Source: JABFSS01 sp964449445
Lineage (GTDB): Bacteria > Patescibacteriota > Gracilibacteria > Peribacterales > Peribacteraceae
Assembly (NCBI GenBank): GCA_964449445.1
Contig: CAYUZT010000008.1
Coordinates: forward strand, 1-64,000
Direction: 5' to 3'
DNA length: 64,000 nt
Shown: in pieces, positions 60,441 through 64,000 of the stretch
Numbering within the stretch: position 1 is the first letter of the stretch
Layout of the letters: every line of letters begins with the position of its first letter
Notes under the pieces: model-generated
The model's database searches: none
Seen by the model: the letters and a program-made list of their open reading frames with translations, nothing else
What the model was told of the DNA's origin: nothing
Made by a program: the position numbers and the translations under genes

Positions 60441-60869
60441 TTACGCGAAGACCTTTGCATTGGATTCGAGAGTTTCGTGGCGAACGCAAGAAAGGACCAT
60501 TAGTCCATCCATGCCGTCTTTGGTACTGGTCTGCTCAGGCATACGGAGCATACTTTCCATCAGAAAGGAGATGCCGGAGGCTCCCAAGCTGAAGAGGAAG
60601 GAATCAATTGCGCCGTCCGGAAAATCCGCAAAAGAAACTTGTGGCGTCTTGCCTTCGCGAATTGACATCTTGATCGTCTCAATAATCTCCTTTGCTTTCG
60701 GATACTTGTCGTAGTTCACCGCATGCATACGCGCATCCATCTGCTCTGGAGTTTCATACGCACTGCCTGTTTCTTCTGTGATGCGGCCTTTCCAAGCATC
60801 CTGCACAGAAGCAGGAAACTGGCTGAAGAGAGTCTTCTCTTCTTTTGTCAGGAACAATGTCGTGTCCAT
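60441..60869 (-). CDS. Cassette small protein A3, unknown
   Basis: A 142-aa paralogue of A1/A2 and first gene of the array: TLFLTKEEKTLFSQFPASVQDAW, EETGSAYETPEQMDAR, then SFADFPDGAIDSFLFSLGASGISFLMESML and a closing helix with VRHETL. The shared E-E-T-G-x-x-x-E-T-x-E-Q motif is the most conserved part. It has its own good promoter (60904-60932). Confidence 0.65.
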   Translation of the reverse strand: MDTTLFLTKEEKTLFSQFPASVQDAWKGRITEETGSAYETPEQMDARMHAVNYDKYPKAKEIIETIKMSIREGKTPQVSFADFPDGAIDSFLFSLGASGISFLMESMLRMPEQTSTKDGMDGLMVLSCVRHETLESNAKVFA

Positions 60870-60903
60870 AACTGCGGGGGTATGAATATGAATGTTCACG
60901 GAT

Positions 60904-60932
60904 ATTATACATAAAATAGCTCTTTCCTGCAA
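60904..60932 (-). promoter_or_regulatory. Promoter of the A/B cassette array
   Basis: Minus-strand TTGCAG (60932-60927), exactly 17 nt, TATAAT (60909-60904). The start would be near 60898, giving a leader of about 28 nt before the A3 ATG. It lies in the 85-bp divergent gap to lysS. Confidence 0.7.
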
Positions 60933-60954
60933 CCCACTCGAAAACGCCTCGAGG

Positions 60955-62622
60955 ATGGCAAGAATCAACATTATTCCCTATCCTTGGCGCATGGTCTGGG
61001 TCGATCGCATCGTCGGGGAGATCAAAGAACGCTTCGCCGAGAAGATTTCCAAGAAGCAGACTCTCGTCATTCGCGACGAGAAAACGCTCTCCGGGCGAGT
61101 GCATATCGGCTCATTGAGAGGTATCGCGATTCATGGATTGATTGCGGAAGTTTTGAGCGAACAGAAGATCGCCAATGTCTTTCGCTTTGAACTGAATGAC
61201 TTTGATCCCATGGACGAAATTCCGCGGACGCTGGAACGGTCGACGTACGAAAACTTCATGGGCCAGCCGCTCTACACAGTCCCCCCTCATGAGAAGACTG
61301 CTGACACGTACCCGCTCGTTTTCGGAACTGAACTGCAGGAAGTGGTAAAGCAAATTGGTTTTCCCCTGGAGTACTACCGTTTGGAACCTGAATACAAAGC
61401 AGGGAAGTTCAACGAGGTGATTGCTGAAGCGCTCAATCATGCCGCAGAAATCCGCGCGATTTACAAAGAAGTGAGCGGGAGCGTGAAGCCCGATGACTGG
61501 TTCCCGCTCCAGGTAATCTGCGAGAGGTGCGGCAAAGTGGGAACAACGCAGGTAACAAGCTGGGATCCTTCGGCAAGCTCAGGACAGGCTGGCTCTCCTG
61601 GTTTGGTAACGTATCACTGTAAAGAAGACCTCGTGAAATGGGCAAAGGGATGCGGAAATCAAGGAACCGTGAGTCCATTTGATGGCAACGCAAAGCTTCC
61701 GTGGAAAGTGGAATGGCCGGCCAAGTGGAAAGTGTTCGGTGTGGATATTGAAGGTGCCGGCAAAGATCACTCTGCAGCCGGCGGCTCCCGTGAAATCGGC
61801 AAGCGGATTGCGGAAGAGGTGTTCCACTACCCCGAACCTTTTGATATTCCCTATGAATTTTTCAACATCGGCGGAAAGAAGATGAGCGCGAGCAAAGGCC
61901 TCGGCGCATCGGCAAAGGAGATTTCCGATCTCCTGCCCCCAACGCAACTTCGACTCTTGATGATCCGTAAACTGCCGAACCAGCCGATTGATTTTGATCC
62001 GGAGGGAACAACGATCCCGACGCTTTTTGATGAGTACGATCGCCTGGCGGATCATGAGTTCAAACGTCACGACAAACCGGAGCCGGATTTCGGACGGATC
62101 TTTGAGCTCTCGCAGCGAGACTTCCCAAAGAAGCCGCAGGACATTTGGCACATGCGCTTTTCACTTGCCGCATTCCTGGCGCAAATGCCGCATTTGAATG
62201 CTGTGGAGGAAGCAGAGCAGCTCACAGGCGGACCGTTGAATCCAGCTGAGCGCAAAAACATGGAAGAACGCATCGAGTATGCGAAAAAATGGATTGAAGA
62301 GTACGCGCCGGAGAAATTTCGCTTTGTCCTGGAAAAGAATGCAGCGTCTGATGATCCCAAGCGCTTTGCTCCAGATGTAGCCAAAGCACTCGGCACTTTG
62401 CTCAAAAATTTGGAGGGCATTCCTCACAATCAGTGGACTGGCCCGACCATTCACGAAACGATTCACAAAGTGAAGGAGGAGCTCAAGATACAGCCTAAAA
62501 TTCTGTTTGAGCCTATCTACCAGATGTTTTTGAATCGTAGTGACGGCCCTCAGGCGGGTTGGTTTCTATCGACCCTCAAGCGTGATGACGTATTGAAGCG
62601 CATGAAATATTACACGAATTAA
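60955..62622 (+). CDS. lysS: Class I lysyl-tRNA synthetase
   Basis: A 555-aa archaeal/spirochaete-type class I LysRS. The HIGH-type motif is GRVHIGSLRG (about residues 46-55) and the KMSKS-type motif is GGKKMSASKG (about 305-314). Zinc-like Cys pairs CERC and CKED...CGNQG lie in the insert between them. Residues 205-213 (PSASSGQAG) are an in-frame repeat insertion shared with rplF. Most bacteria and, as far as I know, most CPR use the unrelated class II enzyme. GAGG lies directly before ATG 60955; a leader exists here. Confidence 0.93.
   Translation: MARINIIPYPWRMVWVDRIVGEIKERFAEKISKKQTLVIRDEKTLSGRVHIGSLRGIAIHGLIAEVLSEQKIANVFRFELNDFDPMDEIPRTLERSTYENFMGQPLYTVPPHEKTADTYPLVFGTELQEVVKQIGFPLEYYRLEPEYKAGKFNEVIAEALNHAAEIRAIYKEVSGSVKPDDWFPLQVICERCGKVGTTQVTSWDPSASSGQAGSPGLVTYHCKEDLVKWAKGCGNQGTVSPFDGNAKLPWKVEWPAKWKVFGVDIEGAGKDHSAAGGSREIGKRIAEEVFHYPEPFDIPYEFFNIGGKKMSASKGLGASAKEISDLLPPTQLRLLMIRKLPNQPIDFDPEGTTIPTLFDEYDRLADHEFKRHDKPEPDFGRIFELSQRDFPKKPQDIWHMRFSLAAFLAQMPHLNAVEEAEQLTGGPLNPAERKNMEERIEYAKKWIEEYAPEKFRFVLEKNAASDDPKRFAPDVAKALGTLLKNLEGIPHNQWTGPTIHETIHKVKEELKIQPKILFEPIYQMFLNRSDGPQAGWFLSTLKRDDVLKRMKYYTN
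61567..61589 (+). repeat. In-frame CCTTCGGCAAGCTCAGG element in lysS
   Basis: CCTTCGGCAAGCTCAGGACA with GGC codes PSASSGQAG, inserted between the two Cys clusters of LysRS. Same orientation and frame as in rplF. Confidence 0.75.
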
Positions 62623-62680
62623 TTCAAATTTAGCCCTATTATAAGCCATAATTCATAATTCTTCCTTCTTGATCCACATT

Positions 62681-63277
62681 ATGACCTCCCTTCCACTCCA
62701 ACATCTCGAATACGGTCATCTGCTCCCTGCAGCACATGGATTGATTACGAAGCATGCCGATAAGACCAAGGCACACCTGACTGCCACGGGAGCTGCCATG
62801 GAGGCACTCGCCAAACGGTTCGGCGGTGACCCTGCCACGTGGCGTGTTGCGGGCATGCTCCATGACCTGGACTGGGATCATCTGGAGAAAGACATGGAAG
62901 AGCATTGTGGTAAAACGCTAGAACAGATGCTCGCAGAGATTGAGTCTCCAAAAGAACTTTTGGAAGATATTCGTTCCCATTACGCATCAAAGTACGGTGC
63001 GGAGCATCCACTGGATACCATGCTGCGCAAATGTCTCTACTGCGTCGATGAACTGACGGGCTTTATTATCGCCGTGACCCTTGTCAGACCCTCGAAAAAG
63101 ATCGCTGATGTCGAAGTGAAGAGTGTGAAGAAGAAAATGAAAGACAAAGGCTTCGCCGCGCAGGTGGACCGGGAGCAGATTATGAAGTGTGAGGAGCTTT
63201 TAAATATATCTCTAGACGAGTTTATTGAGGTCACGCTTAACGCGATGAAAACTGTGGCAATGGAGATAGGATTGTAA
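62681..63277 (+). CDS. HD-domain hydrolase
   Basis: A 198-aa HD-superfamily metal-dependent phosphohydrolase. The conserved HD pair is in GMLHDLDWDHLEKD (about residues 55-68), preceded by the first His in TATGAAMEALAKRFG region. ...HYASKYGAEHPLDTMLRKCLYCVDELTGFI is the second-half helix block typical of this HDIG-like subfamily often annotated in CPR and Firmicutes. The substrate is unknown, possibly a nucleotide. ATG 62681 is preferred over TTG 62669. Confidence 0.8.
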   Translation: MTSLPLQHLEYGHLLPAAHGLITKHADKTKAHLTATGAAMEALAKRFGGDPATWRVAGMLHDLDWDHLEKDMEEHCGKTLEQMLAEIESPKELLEDIRSHYASKYGAEHPLDTMLRKCLYCVDELTGFIIAVTLVRPSKKIADVEVKSVKKKMKDKGFAAQVDREQIMKCEELLNISLDEFIEVTLNAMKTVAMEIGL

Positions 63278-63283
63278 GATGAT

Positions 63284-63331
63284 AGGATGGCTAGATGGTA
63301 AAATGGCATTTGTTCCATAACCCTATAGAAC
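63284..63331. repeat. GGATGGCTAGATGGTA repeat and hairpin copy 3
   Basis: GATAGGATGGCTAGATGGTA (63284-63302) is the left arm of an inverted pair whose right arm is the CCATCCTACC-rich stretch at 63799-63855. Immediately after it, GTTCCATAACCCTATAGAAC (63312-63331) is the third copy of the 20-bp GTTCCA-n-GAAC hairpin. Confidence 0.6.
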
Positions 63332-63429
63332 TTAAAAAGTGGCATAAGAAAGCCATATTTTGGACTTATGCAAAAAGAAATAATTCAGCCTCATCGCAGA
63401 GACTGACAAATCAAGAAATACTGCATTCT

Positions 63430-63801
63430 ATGGCCTATTTTCAATTCTTCGACGTCAACGCTCATCGAACTGCGTCTGATCTCGCAAATGCGGTCTGGGA
63501 TATTGTGATCAAATGGAACTACTTTGAAAAAAATACGTTGGGCAAGCAATTTGCAACGGCAGCCGACAGTATTTCGGCAAATATCGCTGAAGGATTCGGC
63601 CGATATCATAAAAAGGACAAGATAAAGTTTTATCATTACGCACTTGGCTCAACCACCGAAGCGAATGATTGGAATAGAAAAGCTTTTCATCGAAAACTTC
63701 TAACCCCAGAGCAATTCAAATCCTTCTCGGAAAAGATTGATCGGCTTCCACGCGAAATACGTACATTGATCAAGCTGACAGATGAGAAACTCACCATCTA
63801 A
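63430..63801 (+). CDS. Four-helix bundle protein (S23-like)
   Basis: A 123-aa protein of the four-helix-bundle/'S23' family: VWDIVIKWNYFEKNTLGKQFATAADSISANIAEGFGRYHKKDKIKFYHYALGSTTEANDW is the family pattern (A-x-S-I-x-x-N-I-A-E-G-x-G-R). These are common in Bacteroidetes and CPR, sometimes inside 23S rRNA; the role is unknown. The frame extends upstream 45 codons through repeats; ATG 63430 is chosen. Inverted CCATCC/GGATGG repeats flank it. Confidence 0.85.
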   Translation: MAYFQFFDVNAHRTASDLANAVWDIVIKWNYFEKNTLGKQFATAADSISANIAEGFGRYHKKDKIKFYHYALGSTTEANDWNRKAFHRKLLTPEQFKSFSEKIDRLPREIRTLIKLTDEKLTI

Positions 63802-63855
63802 CCATCCTACCCTCCTACCATCCAGCCATCCAACCCTCTTACCATCCAACCATCT
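63799..63855. repeat. CCATCCTACC short-period repeat
   Basis: About six degenerate units of the type ACCATCCTACC/ACCATCCAACC run from the four-helix gene's stop to the next minus-strand stop. They are inverted relative to 63284-63302, bracketing the gene. Confidence 0.65.
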
Positions 63856-64000
63856 TACAACGTAAACTCCTCTTCTCTTTTCGGCATAAGAACATCAACT
63901 CCCAGTTTTTGATTCAGCCTTTCTGCAAACGGTCCCATCTGTTCCAACTCGCCATGCACCAGAATGACTTTTTTGAGAGTATCCACCGCAGCAACGTACC
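63855..64000 (-). CDS. Beta-CASP metallo-beta-lactamase ribonuclease, C-terminal fragment
   Basis: Only the last 48 residues fall in the window: YVAAVDTLKKVILVHGELEQ, then MGPFAERLNQKLGVDVLMPK and REEEFTL, stop at 63855. The V-x-L-V-H-G-E-x-x-Q-x-x-x-x-A segment is the RNA-specificity (RMMBL) end of CPSF/YSH1-like metallo-beta-lactamase nucleases. Too little remains to call a specific enzyme. Confidence 0.6.
   Translation of the reverse strand, partial: YVAAVDTLKKVILVHGELEQMGPFAERLNQKLGVDVLMPKREEEFTL

Overview
This window looks like a chromosomal segment of a Candidate Phyla Radiation (Patescibacteria) bacterium. A Peregrinibacteria/Peribacteria-like lineage is my best guess, but a tentative one. 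The evidence: a complete S10-spc-alpha ribosomal block that lacks rpmD (L30), an absence known from CPR genomes; a long multi-CxxC zinc-ribbon protein of a type common in CPR; many short orphan proteins; moderately high GC; and TGA used as a stop, which argues against Gracilibacteria/Absconditabacteria code 25.

Layout. 1-7.5 kb: Ldh_2-type dehydrogenase, zinc-ribbon protein, tRNA-Leu(GAG), DMT transporter, a beta-hydroxyacid-dehydrogenase-like gene, UMF1-type MFS transporter. 7.6-10.7 kb: FAD oxidoreductase with a C-terminal Rieske domain, HAD hydrolase, a hypothetical. 10.7-15.6 kb: DUF4173-like membrane protein, purB, ftsH. 15.8-20.7 kb: membrane glycosylation cluster (PMT/GT39-like, ALG5-like GT2, ALG10-like, GT87-like). 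20.7-27.8 kb: small envelope proteins, purC, a DUF192 lipoprotein, rpe, rpiB, tpiA, dprA, a methyltransferase. 27.8-34.1 kb: a second GT39-like enzyme, tRNA-Thr(CGT), msrB, a DMT transporter, a TMTC-like TPR glycosyltransferase, small unknowns. 34.2-57.1 kb: one long minus-strand block from rplC to rpsI, broken by a RelE-type toxin-antitoxin pair (between secY and adk) and a 3.4 kb accessory island (between rpsE and rplO, where rpmD normally sits). 57.4-60.9 kb: three tandem copies of an undescribed two-gene cassette. 61-64 kb: class I lysyl-tRNA synthetase, HD protein, four-helix-bundle protein, and the C-terminus of a beta-CASP ribonuclease.

Three sequence-level phenomena run through the window. 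(1) Nearly every ribosomal-gene junction carries a GC-rich palindromic element. At secY, rplN and rplB the element is flanked by a second, diverged copy of the downstream gene's first codons. That copy opens a 22-33-codon mini-ORF ending at or next to the true start, and most differences between copies are synonymous. (2) Most operon-leading genes have a sigma70-like -10 hexamer only 6-10 nt before the start codon and no Shine-Dalgarno, so leaderless mRNAs appear to dominate. Two divergent pairs seem to share a single -10. (3) Several spacers consist of short-period degenerate repeats arranged head to head as large hairpins.

Limits: all domain calls are from memory of family motifs. No search, alignment or folding was run.
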